DNA from: Eubacterium sp.
GTDB taxonomy: Bacteria > Bacillota > Clostridia > Lachnospirales > Lachnospiraceae
Direction of reading: 5' to 3'
Assembly (NCBI GenBank): GCA_017433825.1
Contig: JAFRGL010000016.1
Span: forward strand, 115,697 to 179,696
DNA: 64,000 bases
In this document: in pieces, positions 8,070 to 17,396 of the stretch
Layout of the letters: the number at the start of each line of letters is the position of its first letter
How positions within the stretch are numbered: position 1 is the first letter of the stretch
Notes under the pieces: generated by a model
Databases searched by the model: none
The model's input: the letters and a program-made list of their open reading frames with translations, nothing else
Told to the model about the DNA's origin: nothing
Translations under genes and position numbers: made by a program

Positions 8070-8873
8070 TCACCAGTGAATCAGGATACGGAAAACAATT
8101 ACGACAGCCAGGTAGCACAGCATTATCAGATACATGATGCCGTCTCTTCGCGCATACTTCAGGGGCTTCATCTGGGTACGGCCGTCACCGCCGTGGTAGC
8201 ACCTGGCTTCCATGGCCATGGCCAGGTCCGTTGCCCGCCGGAAAGCGGTGACAAAAAGCGGTACCAGAATCGGGATCATGGCCCGGATTCTGTTCATGAA
8301 GCCCTTCCCCTCGAAATTCGCCCCCCTGGCCATCTGGGCTTTCTTAATCTTCTCGGTTTCCTCCGACAGGATGGGAATGAACCTCAGGGAAATGGACATC
8401 ATCATGGCTATGGAATGCACCGGCACCTTAATCCTGTTCAGAGGCCGGAACAGTCTTTCCATGGCATCTGTCAGCTGGTTCGGCGTTGTGGTCAGCGACA
8501 TCTGCGAGATGCCCAGCACCAGGAGAATCAGGCGCACAGCCATCAGGAAAGCCATGGTAAGGCCTTCCGAGGTAATCTTCAGCAGCTTCCACTGCCAGAT
8601 AATCGTACCGTCCGTCATGAATACATTCAATACAACGGTGATTACCAGAATGAAGGTAAGGGCTTTCAGTCCCTTGAACATATATTTCAGGGGTATCCTT
8701 GAAATCCCTATCAGGGTGAAGAGATAGGCTGCGCATACGATGTAGCCGTAATTTCTCACCATGAAAATGGAAACGACATAAACCAGCATGCCGATAAACT
8801 TCACCCGCGGGTCCAGCCGGTGAATAACGGAATTGGTCGGATAATACTGGCCTATGGTAATATCACCAAACAT
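8070..8873 (-). CDS. ecfT: Energy-coupling factor transporter transmembrane protein EcfT
   Basis: The 267-residue protein is an integral membrane protein with about five hydrophobic helices. It carries two coupling-helix Ala-Arg-Gly type motifs, AQMARGANFEGKG near 183 and the related MAMEARCYHGGDGR near 225. EcfT connects the two ATPases to interchangeable substrate-binding S components. No S component lies here, so this is a group II (shared) ECF module for vitamins such as riboflavin, folate or thiamine. It lies 24 bases downstream of ecfA2. Confidence 0.93.
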   Translation of the reverse strand: MFGDITIGQYYPTNSVIHRLDPRVKFIGMLVYVVSIFMVRNYGYIVCAAYLFTLIGISRIPLKYMFKGLKALTFILVITVVLNVFMTDGTIIWQWKLLKITSEGLTMAFLMAVRLILLVLGISQMSLTTTPNQLTDAMERLFRPLNRIKVPVHSIAMMMSISLRFIPILSEETEKIKKAQMARGANFEGKGFMNRIRAMIPILVPLFVTAFRRATDLAMAMEARCYHGGDGRTQMKPLKYARRDGIMYLIMLCYLAVVIVFRILIHW

Positions 8874-8897
8874 TGCAGTTCTCCATGGAGTTTCTTT

Positions 8898-9767
8898 TTA
8901 CGCTTCTGTGCCGGAAATGTGCTTTCCGAACACAGAAAGGATGGAGGCTTTCGCTTCCGGAAGGGTGCTGGCAGATTCGTCAACGTCAAACCCCTTCGCT
9001 TTCAGGTCATGCATCAGGTAGGTTACCTGCGGGGCGGAAAGGCCCATCTGTTCAAGTTCCCGGTAATTTTTGAAAACTTCCCGGGGCGTACCGTCATAGG
9101 CAAGGCAGCCGTCATTCATGACGATGAGACGGTCCACGTATTTCGCCACGTCTTCCATGCTGTGGGAAACCAGCACGACGGTAATGCCTCTTTCCCGGTG
9201 CAGGCCGGCTATCAGTTCAAGGATCTCGTCCCGGCCGGCAGGGTCCAGCCCCGCCGTAGGCTCATCCATGATGAGCACGTCCGGATTCATGGCCAGTACG
9301 CCGGCAATGGCTACGCGTCGCTTCTCTCCTCCCGAAAGCTCAAAGGGGGATTTCTTATAATATTTCTCACCGATACCCACGGAGGCAAGGGCAGCTTTCG
9401 CCATTTCCTCGCATTCCTCTGAAGTATGGCCCTGGTTTTTCGGTCCGAAACACACATCCGTGATCACATCGCTTTCAAACAGCTGGTGCTCGGGATACTG
9501 GAAAACCAGGCCGACGTGGAACCGGAGGTTCCTGCGGTTGTAGCCATCCTTCCAGATGTCCTCGTCATTGAAATATATCTTTCCCGACGTGGGCTGCATC
9601 AGTGCATTCAGATGCTGGATAAGGGTGGATTTCCCGCTGCCGGTATGGCCGATAAGCCCTACGAATTCCCCGTCATTAATGGTAAGGCAGATATCCTTAA
9701 TGGCATGCTTTTCATAGACCGATCCGGGGCTGTAGGTAAAATACACGTTTTCTAACCTAATTGACAT
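8898..9767 (-). CDS. ecfA2: Energy-coupling factor transporter ATPase EcfA2
   Basis: The 289-residue ABC ATPase has Walker A GHTGSGKST (residues 40-48), the signature LSGGEKRRVAIAGVLAM, Walker B LIMDEPTAGLDP, and the H-loop LVSHSM. The N-terminal RLENVYFTYSPGSVYEKHAI is typical of EcfA2. It pairs with EcfA1 to drive ECF vitamin uptake. The start overlaps the ecfA1 end by 16 bases, with GGAGG inside ecfA1. Confidence 0.94.
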   Translation of the reverse strand: MSIRLENVYFTYSPGSVYEKHAIKDICLTINDGEFVGLIGHTGSGKSTLIQHLNALMQPTSGKIYFNDEDIWKDGYNRRNLRFHVGLVFQYPEHQLFESDVITDVCFGPKNQGHTSEECEEMAKAALASVGIGEKYYKKSPFELSGGEKRRVAIAGVLAMNPDVLIMDEPTAGLDPAGRDEILELIAGLHRERGITVVLVSHSMEDVAKYVDRLIVMNDGCLAYDGTPREVFKNYRELEQMGLSAPQVTYLMHDLKAKGFDVDESASTLPEAKASILSVFGKHISGTEA

Positions 9768-10606
9768 AGCGCCTCCACCATCTCTTCCCTGCTGAGTATA
9801 ACTTCGGGCAGGGGAAGCCCCGCTTGCCTGAGCTCATAGCCCAGAAGCGTCATCTGGGGTACGTCCAAGCCCAGTGCCTGGAATTCCTCCACCTTTGCGA
9901 AAAGCGTACGCGGTGTTCCTGCCATCACAACGGTGCCCTTGTTCATGACGTACAGCCGGTCGCTGTCAATTACTTCTTCCATGTAATGGGTGATAAGGAT
10001 AACCGTAATCCCCAGTTCACGGTTCAGCTGGTGTACAGCTTCCAGCACCTCCCTGCGGCCCACAGGGTCCAGCATGGCCGTAGGTTCGTCCATAATGATG
10101 CATTTGGGCTGCATGGCCATAACGCCTGCGATGGCCACTCTCTGCTTCTGGCCGCCGGACAGACGGTTCGGGGAGTAATCCCGGTAGGCTGTCATGCCCG
10201 TTTTCTCCAGGGCATAATTGACACGCTCCCAGATCTGCTGCGTGGGAACACCCATGTTTTCGGGGCCGAAAGCCACGTCTTCGTCCACTACGGAAGCGAT
10301 AATCTGGTTGTCCGGATTCTGAAAGACCATGCCGGCCCTCTGCCGGATATCCCACAGCCTGCTGTCGTCCGCGGTGTTTATGTCGTCAATCCAGACTGTT
10401 CCTTCCGTAGGCAGAAGGAGGGCATTCAGATGCTTGGCCAGCGTGGATTTTCCGCTGCCGTTATGTCCGAGGATGGAGACAAACTCCCCTTCCTTAATCT
10501 CGAGACTGATATCTGTAAGCGCCCGTATGGGGGTGCCGACTTCGGAATCCTCGTCTTCGTAGACAATATAGTCATGACTTAAGCTGTCGGTTTTAACCAT
10601 CGGCAT
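9752..10606 (-). CDS. ecfA1: Energy-coupling factor transporter ATPase EcfA1
   Basis: The 284-residue ABC ATPase has Walker A GHNGSGKST (47-55), the Q-loop AGMVFQNPDNQI, the signature [17 protein letters not shown] and Walker B IIMDEPTAMLDP. It forms the asymmetric ATPase pair with EcfA2. Its start overlaps the engB end by 14 bases, which links it to the upstream protease/GTPase genes. It has an acidic insert (YEDEDSEVG) after the first strand. Confidence 0.94.
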   Translation of the reverse strand: MPMVKTDSLSHDYIVYEDEDSEVGTPIRALTDISLEIKEGEFVSILGHNGSGKSTLAKHLNALLLPTEGTVWIDDINTADDSRLWDIRQRAGMVFQNPDNQIIASVVDEDVAFGPENMGVPTQQIWERVNYALEKTGMTAYRDYSPNRLSGGQKQRVAIAGVMAMQPKCIIMDEPTAMLDPVGRREVLEAVHQLNRELGITVILITHYMEEVIDSDRLYVMNKGTVVMAGTPRTLFAKVEEFQALGLDVPQMTLLGYELRQAGLPLPEVILSREEMVEALCQLG

Positions 10607-11210
10607 TTCCGTCGTCTCCTTCCTTTTCGGAGGTCAGTTCCTCCAGGGCCGCCAGAAGCTCCTCCCTTCCGTCCCTGGTCTGGGCGGAAAAGGGAATCAG
10701 TACGTCCCCGCTTCCCATCCCCAGTGTTCTGCGAATAAGGGCAAGCTGTTTTGCAAGCTGGCTTCTTTTGATTTTATCCTGTTTGGTTGCCACCACAAGG
10801 GGCGTAAAGCCGTTTTCCTTTATCCAGCTGTACATGGCCGTGTCATTCGCCGTCGGCTCATGACGGATATCCACCAGGAGGAAAATACCTTTCAGATTCT
10901 TTGACGTCTTCAGGTAATTCTCAATCATTTTCGCCCATTTGGCCCGGGTTTCCCGGGTAGTTCTGGCATAACCGTAGCCCGGCAGATCGACCAGGTAGAT
11001 TTCCTCATTGATATGATAAAAATTTATGGTCTGGGTTTTGCCGGGCTCTGAACTGGTTCTTGCCAGATTCTTCCGGTTTAACAGGCAGTTGATGAGGGAG
11101 GATTTCCCCACATTCGACCTGCCGGCAAAGGCAGCCTCAGGCTGCCCTGTATCCGGCAGTTTGCTTGTTATGCCGACAACTGTCTTAAGGACAGCGCTTT
11201 TAATTTTCAT
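10593..11210 (-). CDS. engB: Ribosome biogenesis GTP-binding protein EngB (YsxC/YihA)
   Basis: The 205-residue TRAFAC GTPase has G1 GRSNVGKSS (30-38), G3 DLPGYGYA and G4 TKQDK. EngB assists late assembly of the large ribosomal subunit. lon-engB order is conserved in Firmicutes, and here the gap to lon is 50 bases. The ribosome site (AGGAA, 12 bases off) is weak, so translation may be modest. Confidence 0.94.
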   Translation of the reverse strand: MKIKSAVLKTVVGITSKLPDTGQPEAAFAGRSNVGKSSLINCLLNRKNLARTSSEPGKTQTINFYHINEEIYLVDLPGYGYARTTRETRAKWAKMIENYLKTSKNLKGIFLLVDIRHEPTANDTAMYSWIKENGFTPLVVATKQDKIKRSQLAKQLALIRRTLGMGSGDVLIPFSAQTRDGREELLAALEELTSEKEGDDGNADG

Positions 11211-11260
11211 AAATGCAATCAGTTCCTGTTTATATGGTTTTCCGGTTTACCGTATTGTAT

Positions 11261-13588
11261 TTATCTGCGGACAAGGGCCTCGGAAAGCACTTTTTCCATG
11301 GTATCCACATATACAATGTTCATGCCGCCGGTAATTTCTTCGGACATTTCTTCCACATCCGGCCGGTTCTTTACGGGTACCAGAACCTTCGTTACGCCGG
11401 ATTTCTTCGCAGCCAGCAGTTTCTCTTTCAGGCCGCCGATAGGCAGTACCCGGCCGCGCAGGGTGATCTCGCCTGTCATGGCAAGGTGCGCATGCACCGG
11501 GATCTTCGCGATGGCGGAAAGCATGGCTGTAGCCATGGTTATGCCTGCAGAGGGGCCGTCCTTGGGCACGGCGCCTTCCGGAATGTGGATATGGATGTCA
11601 TTCTCCGTGAAGAATTTCGGATCAATGCCGTATTCATCCGCAATCGACCGTAGATAGCTGATGCCGGTTACTGCGGATTCCTTCATCACATCGCCCAGGT
11701 GGCCGGTGAGCTTGAAATCGCCTTTTCCGGGCATGATATTGACTTCTATCTCCAGGATTTCGCCGCCCACGCTGGTCCAGGCAAGGCCGGTAACGATACC
11801 AATCTGGGGCTCGCTGTCCACCTTGGATACGGTTCTTTTTGCCCGGCCGAGGAACTCTTCCAGATTCCGTACGGTAACGGATACCTTCTTAAAGCCGTCC
11901 TTCTTAATCTTCAGCGCAGTTTTGCGGCAGATAGTGCCGAACTGGCGTTCCAGCTGACGGACGCCGGCTTCCCGGGTATAGCCCGCGATAATCTTTTCAA
12001 TGGCTTTGTCGGAAATGACCAGTTCCTTTTTCTCGATGCCGTTGGCAAGCATCTGCTTCGGAATCAGGTGCTCCTTCGCAATGTGAATCTTCTCGTCTTC
12101 CGTATAGCTGCTGACCTCGATAACCTCCATCCTGTCCAGCAGCGGCTGGGGAATGGTGGAAGCGTCATTGGCCGTAGTGATAAACAGCACCTCGGAAAGA
12201 TCGATGGGGATTTCGATATAATGGTCGGAGAACCGGACATTCTGCTCCGGGTCCAGCACTTCCAGAAGCGCTGAGGAGGTATCACCCCTGTAATCCTTGC
12301 CGACCTTGTCAATCTCATCCAGCAGCATCAGGGGGTTCTTCACGCCTGCCAGGCGCATGCATTCCGCAATTCTTCCGGGCATGGCCCCGATGTAGGTTCT
12401 CCTGTGTCCGCGGATTTCCGCTTCATCATGCACGCCGCCCAGGCTTAAACGGATATATTTCTTGTCCAGCGCGCGGGCAACAGATTTGGCGATGGATGTT
12501 TTGCCGGTGCCGGGAGGGCCTACCAGGCACAGAATCGGGCTTTCGCCTTTCTTTGTCAGGGCACGCACCGCAAGGAATTCCATAATACGGTTTTTGATCT
12601 TTTCCAGGCCGTAATGGTCTTCCCTTAAGATTTTTTCCGCCCGCACCAGGTCTTCATTGTCCTTGGACATATGATCCCAGGGCATGGAAAGCAGGGTTTC
12701 GATATAATTTCGGATGACGCTGCCCTCTGTGGGATTGTTCAGTCCTACGCTGTTCAGGCGGTTGATTTCCTTTAAAATGCGCTCTTTAACTTCATCGGAA
12801 GCCTCCAGGGCCAGGCATTTTTCACGGTAATCCTCTATTTCGTTGCCGGAACTGCCTTCACCCAGCTCGTCCCGCATCATGCGGATCTGCTCGCGGAGCA
12901 CATATTCCTTCTGGTTCTTGTCCAGTTTGTCACGGATTTTCTTGCGCAGCTCGCCTTTTATCTTGTAAATCTCCACCTGGTTTTCCAGCAGGGTCAGGAT
13001 ATAGTCGTACTGCAGCTTCAGATCGATACACTCCAGGAACTGCCGCGACTGTTCCAGCGTCATGGGCGTCTGGATGGCAATCTGGGTCACCAGCTTCTCC
13101 AGATCATCGATCTGGATGACGGTGGACATCAGGTTCTGGCTGACGTTCTGACCGATCTTGCAATACGTAATGTAGGTGGATTTCAGGGTGCGCAGCATGG
13201 CCTCCCGCTCCGCCTCGCTTTCAAATTTAAAAGGTTCCACAGGATAAGTGGATACTTCACCCTTGAAATAATCCGTATCATCAAAGCTGAAAAGCTCTGC
13301 GCGCTCCAGGCCCTCCACCTGCAGCCTTGTCAGGCCGTTGGCTACCTTGATCACGGATTTGATATCCGCGATGGTGCCGATGTGGTCCAGATCCCCGGCC
13401 TTGACGGAATGATCGGGCGTCATTTCCTTCGCTGTTACCAGGAAAGCCTTATGATCGTCCTTCATGGCATTTTCGACTGCTTTGGTTCTTTTCTCGCCGG
13501 CAATATCGAAATACAGAATCATGCCGGGAAGCAGCGTCTTGCCGACTACCGGAACCACCGGTATAGTTCTTTTGGTTATTTCACTCAT
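11261..13588 (-). CDS. lon: ATP-dependent protease Lon
   Basis: The 775-residue protein has the full Lon order: an N-terminal LON substrate domain (1-200), a coiled linker, an AAA+ module with Walker A GPPGTGKTSIAKS near 355 and Walker B MLLDEIDKVG, and a C-terminal protease domain with catalytic Ser680 (PKDGPSAGITM) and Lys721 (GGLKEKLLAAKK). It degrades misfolded and regulatory proteins in the cytoplasm. It is encoded with the other general proteases ClpXP and the trigger factor chaperone, forming a protein quality-control cluster. Confidence 0.97.
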   Translation of the reverse strand: MSEITKRTIPVVPVVGKTLLPGMILYFDIAGEKRTKAVENAMKDDHKAFLVTAKEMTPDHSVKAGDLDHIGTIADIKSVIKVANGLTRLQVEGLERAELFSFDDTDYFKGEVSTYPVEPFKFESEAEREAMLRTLKSTYITYCKIGQNVSQNLMSTVIQIDDLEKLVTQIAIQTPMTLEQSRQFLECIDLKLQYDYILTLLENQVEIYKIKGELRKKIRDKLDKNQKEYVLREQIRMMRDELGEGSSGNEIEDYREKCLALEASDEVKERILKEINRLNSVGLNNPTEGSVIRNYIETLLSMPWDHMSKDNEDLVRAEKILREDHYGLEKIKNRIMEFLAVRALTKKGESPILCLVGPPGTGKTSIAKSVARALDKKYIRLSLGGVHDEAEIRGHRRTYIGAMPGRIAECMRLAGVKNPLMLLDEIDKVGKDYRGDTSSALLEVLDPEQNVRFSDHYIEIPIDLSEVLFITTANDASTIPQPLLDRMEVIEVSSYTEDEKIHIAKEHLIPKQMLANGIEKKELVISDKAIEKIIAGYTREAGVRQLERQFGTICRKTALKIKKDGFKKVSVTVRNLEEFLGRAKRTVSKVDSEPQIGIVTGLAWTSVGGEILEIEVNIMPGKGDFKLTGHLGDVMKESAVTGISYLRSIADEYGIDPKFFTENDIHIHIPEGAVPKDGPSAGITMATAMLSAIAKIPVHAHLAMTGEITLRGRVLPIGGLKEKLLAAKKSGVTKVLVPVKNRPDVEEMSEEITGGMNIVYVDTMEKVLSEALVRR

Positions 13589-13627
13589 TTCTTACCTCAA
13601 ATATACGGTTATGTACGCCTTGCCTAA

Positions 13628-14920
13628 TCAGGCGTCCACGACTTCCATGGGGACTTCCGGTTCCGGCTTCTCTTCCGGCAGGAATACAACCTCCGGATCG
13701 TAAACCAGCTTCGGCGCTTCCGTTCCTTCCACGGCCGCCTTCGTCACGATGCACTTGTTGACGCCTTCCCTGTCCGGAGCTTCATACATGGTGTCCATCA
13801 TGGTCTTTTCCATAATGGCCCTTAAGCCTCTTGCGCCGGTGCCCTTACTGGAAGCAATGGAGGCCATGGCCAGAAGGGCGTCCTCTTCGAATTCCAGTTT
13901 AATATTGTCCATCTCAAACAGCTTCTGATACTGCTTGATAATGCTGTTTTTCGGCTCTTTCAGGATTTTGACAAGGGCTTCCTCATCCAGCGCGTCCAGG
14001 GCAACCACTACGGGGATTCTGCCCACCAGCTCCGGAATCAGGCCGTATTTCACGAAATCCTCGGGCTGTGCCTGACGAAGCACTTCGCCGACTTCGCGTC
14101 TCTCGGTTTCGCCCAGGGAAGCACCGAAGCCGATGCCTTTGTTGTCCTGACGGGTTTTCACGGTCTTCTCCAGGCCAACGAAAGCGCCGCCGCAGATGAA
14201 AAGGATGTTGGTGGTGTCAATATGCAGGAACTCCTGCTGGGGATGCTTCCTGCCGCCCTGGGGCGGAACGTTGGCCACGGTACCTTCGATAATCTTCAGG
14301 AGGGCCTGCTGCACGCCTTCACCGGAAACGTCCCTGGTAATGGAGGAATTCTCGGATTTGCGGGTAATCTTGTCAATCTCATCCACATAGATAATGCCTT
14401 TTTCCGCCCTGGCAATATCATAATCCGCAGTCTGGATAAGGCGGAGAAGGATATTTTCCACGTCCTCGCCCACGTAGCCTGCCTCGGTAAGGGAGGTGGC
14501 GTCGGCAATGGCGAAGGGAACGTTTAAAACCCTGGCCAGGGTCTGGCACAGCAGGGTCTTGCCGGAACCGGTGGGCCCCAGCATCAGGATATTGCTCTTC
14601 TGCATTTCCACGTCGTTGGACTTGTTGGAAAGCACTCTTTTATAATGATTGTAAACGGCCACGGAAAGCACCTTTTTCGCTTCCATCTGTCCGATTACAT
14701 ACTGATCCAGGTATTCTTTAATCTCCTTCGGCTTCATCAGATTGACATCCGAGGTGTATTTTTCGCCGAAGGGCATCTCTTCCGCCAGGATTTCGTTGCA
14801 CAGTTCGACACAGTCATTGCAGATGTAGGTTTCGCCGGGTCCGGCGATCATTTTCTTCACCTGTTTTGCGGTCTTACCGCAGAACGAACATCTTGGTACG
14901 GGACGGTTGTTGTCGCTCAT
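13628..14920 (-). CDS. clpX: ATP-dependent Clp protease ATP-binding subunit ClpX
   Basis: The 430-residue protein begins with the C4 zinc-binding domain ([13 protein letters not shown] and CNDCVELC, residues 10-41), followed by an AAA+ unfoldase domain with Walker A GPTGSGKT near 117 and Walker [11 protein letters not shown]. The IGFGASLG loop region corresponds to the ClpP-docking IGF loop. ClpX recognises and unfolds substrates for ClpP. It is separated from clpP by 109 bases that contain a strong terminator-like hairpin, so expression may be uncoupled. Confidence 0.97.
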   Translation of the reverse strand: MSDNNRPVPRCSFCGKTAKQVKKMIAGPGETYICNDCVELCNEILAEEMPFGEKYTSDVNLMKPKEIKEYLDQYVIGQMEAKKVLSVAVYNHYKRVLSNKSNDVEMQKSNILMLGPTGSGKTLLCQTLARVLNVPFAIADATSLTEAGYVGEDVENILLRLIQTADYDIARAEKGIIYVDEIDKITRKSENSSITRDVSGEGVQQALLKIIEGTVANVPPQGGRKHPQQEFLHIDTTNILFICGGAFVGLEKTVKTRQDNKGIGFGASLGETERREVGEVLRQAQPEDFVKYGLIPELVGRIPVVVALDALDEEALVKILKEPKNSIIKQYQKLFEMDNIKLEFEEDALLAMASIASSKGTGARGLRAIMEKTMMDTMYEAPDREGVNKCIVTKAAVEGTEAPKLVYDPEVVFLPEEKPEPEVPMEVVDA

Positions 14921-14964
14921 TTATACTCCTTCTTTACGCATCTGCCGGAGATCCGGCTTCTTTA

Positions 14965-15015
14965 AGACAAAAGGACGCCTCAAATACCAGTATGAACCGC
15001 ATTTGAAGCATCCTT
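14965..15015 (-). terminator. Strong intrinsic terminator or attenuator between clpP and clpX
   Basis: On the minus strand a 15-bp stem (5' arm 15015-15001, 3' arm 14985-14971, G-T pairs only as exceptions) is followed by TTTTGTCTT. A second small hairpin (GCCGGA/TCCGGC, 14943-14956) lies between it and the clpX ribosome site. It should cut transcription from clpP into clpX. Confidence 0.85.
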
Positions 15016-15029
15016 CATCCTTCATAATC

Positions 15030-15611
15030 TTATCTGCTGGTAATTACCGAATCGATAAGCCCGTAGGCGCAGGCCTCTTCGGAGGTCATGTAATTGTCTC
15101 TTTCGGTATCCAGTTCAATCCGCTCCAGCGGCTGACCGGTATTGTCGGCAAGAATCTGGTTGAGCTTTTTCTTGATCTTCAGGATCTGCTCCGCCACAAT
15201 ACTGATCTCCGTAGCCTGTCCGCGGGCACCGCCTGATGGCTGGTGAATCATGATTTCCGCATTCGGCAGGGCCATTCTCTTGCCCTTGGTGCCGCCTGCC
15301 AGAAGGAATGCACCCATGCTGGCCGCCATACCGATGCAGATGGTGGAAACGTCACACTTGATATACTGCATGGTATCGTAGATGGCCAGTCCGGCAGTCA
15401 CGGAACCGCCGGGGCTGTTGATATAAAGACAGATATCCTTGTTCGGATCCTCGGATTCCAGGAAAAGGAGCTGGGCAACCACGAGGCTTGCGGTTACGTC
15501 ATTTACTTCCTCCCCCAGGAAAATGATTCTGTCCTTCAAGAGACGGGAATAAATATCGTAGCTTCTCTCGCCTCTGCTGGTCTGTTCTATTACATATGGT
15601 ACCAGGCTCAT
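15030..15611 (-). CDS. clpP: ATP-dependent Clp protease proteolytic subunit ClpP
   Basis: The 193-residue serine protease carries the catalytic residues Ser98 ([11 protein letters not shown]) and His123 (MIHQPSGG), with the aspartate near 172 ([10 protein letters not shown]). It assembles into tetradecamers and works with ClpX. Order tig-clpP-clpX is standard; the gap to tig is 40 bases. Full-length, no sign of a propeptide beyond a few residues. Confidence 0.97.
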   Translation of the reverse strand: MSLVPYVIEQTSRGERSYDIYSRLLKDRIIFLGEEVNDVTASLVVAQLLFLESEDPNKDICLYINSPGGSVTAGLAIYDTMQYIKCDVSTICIGMAASMGAFLLAGGTKGKRMALPNAEIMIHQPSGGARGQATEISIVAEQILKIKKKLNQILADNTGQPLERIELDTERDNYMTSEEACAYGLIDSVITSR

Positions 15612-15651
15612 AAAAACCCTCCTTTCAGATTGTTACGGGTTTTAAGGTTCC

Positions 15652-17103
15652 TTATTCCTCTTCGGCTGCGGGCTCTTCCGCTTCCTCTGCAGGAGCTTCT
15701 TCGGCTGCTTCTTCAGTACCGGCTTCCGCTTCCTGTTTCTTTCTTCTTTCTTCGTTCTTTCTGGCCCATTCTTCTTCACGGGCCTTCGCTTCCGCTTCTG
15801 CCTCGGCTGTGGCAGCTTCGGTCTGTACGGAATTGTCGTACATCAGCTCCAGCACAATGTCATACTTGATGCCGTCGCGGATCTGGTCGAGATACTTCTT
15901 GTCGAACACGTCCAGCATCTCGGCACGCTCCATGCCGTACATCTCGCAAAGCTCGTCGATCTTCTTGTCATACATCTCATCGGTCACTTCGAAGCCTTCG
16001 GCATCGGCGATGGCATCCATGGTGAAGCGCTGACGGAGCTGCTCGGTGGCGGTGGGTTTCAGGCTCTCAATGAACTCATCCTCGGTCTGCTGGACGATCT
16101 GCAGATACTGGGCGAGGGAGAATCCCTGCTGCTGGAAGTTCTGTTCGTAATTCTCCATCAGTTCCCTGCACTGGTCCTTGATCAGGATGTCGGGAAGGTC
16201 CATCTCGGCATTCTTCGCAGCCTTTGCAATGGAAGCGTTCTCAATCTTCTGTCTTGCATCGACCTGCTTCTGCACGCCGCGCTCTTTCCTGATGTCTTCC
16301 TTGTACTCTTCCAGTGTATCAAAAGAAGAAACCTCGGAAGCGAACTCATCGTCGAGCTCAGGCAGTTCCTTCGCGGTAATCTTCTTGATGGTTACATGGA
16401 AAACGGCGGGCTTTCCGGCTACATCGGCTGAATGATAGTCTCCGGGGAAGGTAACGTCCAGATCCAGCTCTTCGCCGGTGCTGTGGCCCACAATGCCTTC
16501 CTCAAATCCGGGAATAAAGTTGCCGGATCCCAGTACCAGGGTCTGGTCGGTAGCGGTGCCGCCCTTGAAGGGTTCGCCGTCGATGGTGCCGGAATAGTCG
16601 ATAATCACGGTATCCTTCATCTCTGCGGGTCTGTCTTCCACGGTGATGACGCGGGCATTGGCCTCCTGCTGGCGTTTCAGTTCCTGCTCAACTTCCTCAT
16701 CGGAAACCTCGGTGCTTACGATCGGCACTTCAATGCCTTTGTACTGTCCCAGGGTAACCTCGGGCCTTGTCGCTACTTCCGTTTCAAAAATAAAGGGCTG
16801 TCCCTTTTCAATCTGGGTAATGGTGATATCGCCGTTGCACAGAATTTCAAAATCAGCTTCTTCTTTTGCCTTGGGCAGCTGCGCATTCACCAGGTTCTGG
16901 GCTGCTTCATCGTAGAAAATCGCCGCGCCGAAGGTCTTTTCCACGACTACGCGCGGAACCTTGCCCTTACGGAAACCGGGGATGCTGAACTCCTTCTTAT
17001 GTCTGATATAGGCGGCCTGCAGTTCCTTCTCCAGCTCCTCAGCCGGAACCTCTACGGTAAGTTTTGCAGTGTTGTGTTCTAACTTCTCCACCTGTACGCT
17101 CAT
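15652..17103 (-). CDS. tig: Trigger factor (ribosome-associated chaperone and peptidyl-prolyl isomerase)
   Basis: The 483-residue protein has the N-terminal ribosome-binding domain with the signature FRKGKVPRVVVEK (residues 44-56), an FKBP-type isomerase domain (about 155-240), and the C-terminal substrate-cradling arms. A low-complexity acidic/Ala-rich tail (EEAAEEAPAEEAEEPAAEEE) extends the C-terminus beyond the usual length of about 430. It binds nascent chains at the exit tunnel. AAGGAGGAAGAAACAA precedes the ATG, one of the strongest ribosome sites in the window. Confidence 0.97.
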   Translation of the reverse strand: MSVQVEKLEHNTAKLTVEVPAEELEKELQAAYIRHKKEFSIPGFRKGKVPRVVVEKTFGAAIFYDEAAQNLVNAQLPKAKEEADFEILCNGDITITQIEKGQPFIFETEVATRPEVTLGQYKGIEVPIVSTEVSDEEVEQELKRQQEANARVITVEDRPAEMKDTVIIDYSGTIDGEPFKGGTATDQTLVLGSGNFIPGFEEGIVGHSTGEELDLDVTFPGDYHSADVAGKPAVFHVTIKKITAKELPELDDEFASEVSSFDTLEEYKEDIRKERGVQKQVDARQKIENASIAKAAKNAEMDLPDILIKDQCRELMENYEQNFQQQGFSLAQYLQIVQQTEDEFIESLKPTATEQLRQRFTMDAIADAEGFEVTDEMYDKKIDELCEMYGMERAEMLDVFDKKYLDQIRDGIKYDIVLELMYDNSVQTEAATAEAEAEAKAREEEWARKNEERRKKQEAEAGTEEAAEEAPAEEAEEPAAEEE

Positions 17104-17166
17104 TTGTTTCTTCCTCCTTCTATGTGAATACGCGAAGCGTTTTCATTCCCTCGCAATCGATTCAAC

Positions 17167-17195
17167 ATTATAACATAGCAGACCCTTTTAATCAA
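17167..17195 (-). promoter_or_regulatory. Promoter of the tig-clpP cluster
   Basis: TTGATT (minus strand, 17195-17190), 17 bases, TATAAT (17172-17167). It starts a leader of about 55 bases before tig. No CtsR or CIRCE operator is recognisable. Confidence 0.8.
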
Positions 17196-17238
17196 GAATT
17201 TTTATTGTTTTGTATCACCCATTTCCCGCAATCGGTTA

Positions 17239-17268
17239 TTGACATTTTTTGCTTTAGAGGATTAAAAT
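17239..17268 (+). promoter_or_regulatory. mgtE promoter
   Basis: TTGACA (17239-17244), 18 bases, TAAAAT (17263-17268). The resulting leader of about 120 bases contains a CCGGTA/TACCGG hairpin (17283-17297) and GC-rich stretches. It is too short and lacks the conserved boxes for a recognisable M-box magnesium riboswitch. Confidence 0.65.
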
Positions 17269-17396
17269 ATTATAGACTTTTTCCGGTATTTTACCGGATA
17301 ATCTTAAGGCCGGAAGGCAGGTGAGCAGCGTGGACGCAGGCGGCAGTTATCACTCGTGCCCCTATCATAATTACAACAGGAAGAGAGGTACCCGAC

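Noticed and set aside
17275-17396. M-box magnesium riboswitch before mgtE
   Set aside because: The leader is about 120 bases, shorter than typical M-boxes, and the characteristic conserved boxes are missing; only a small hairpin and GGTGAG were found.
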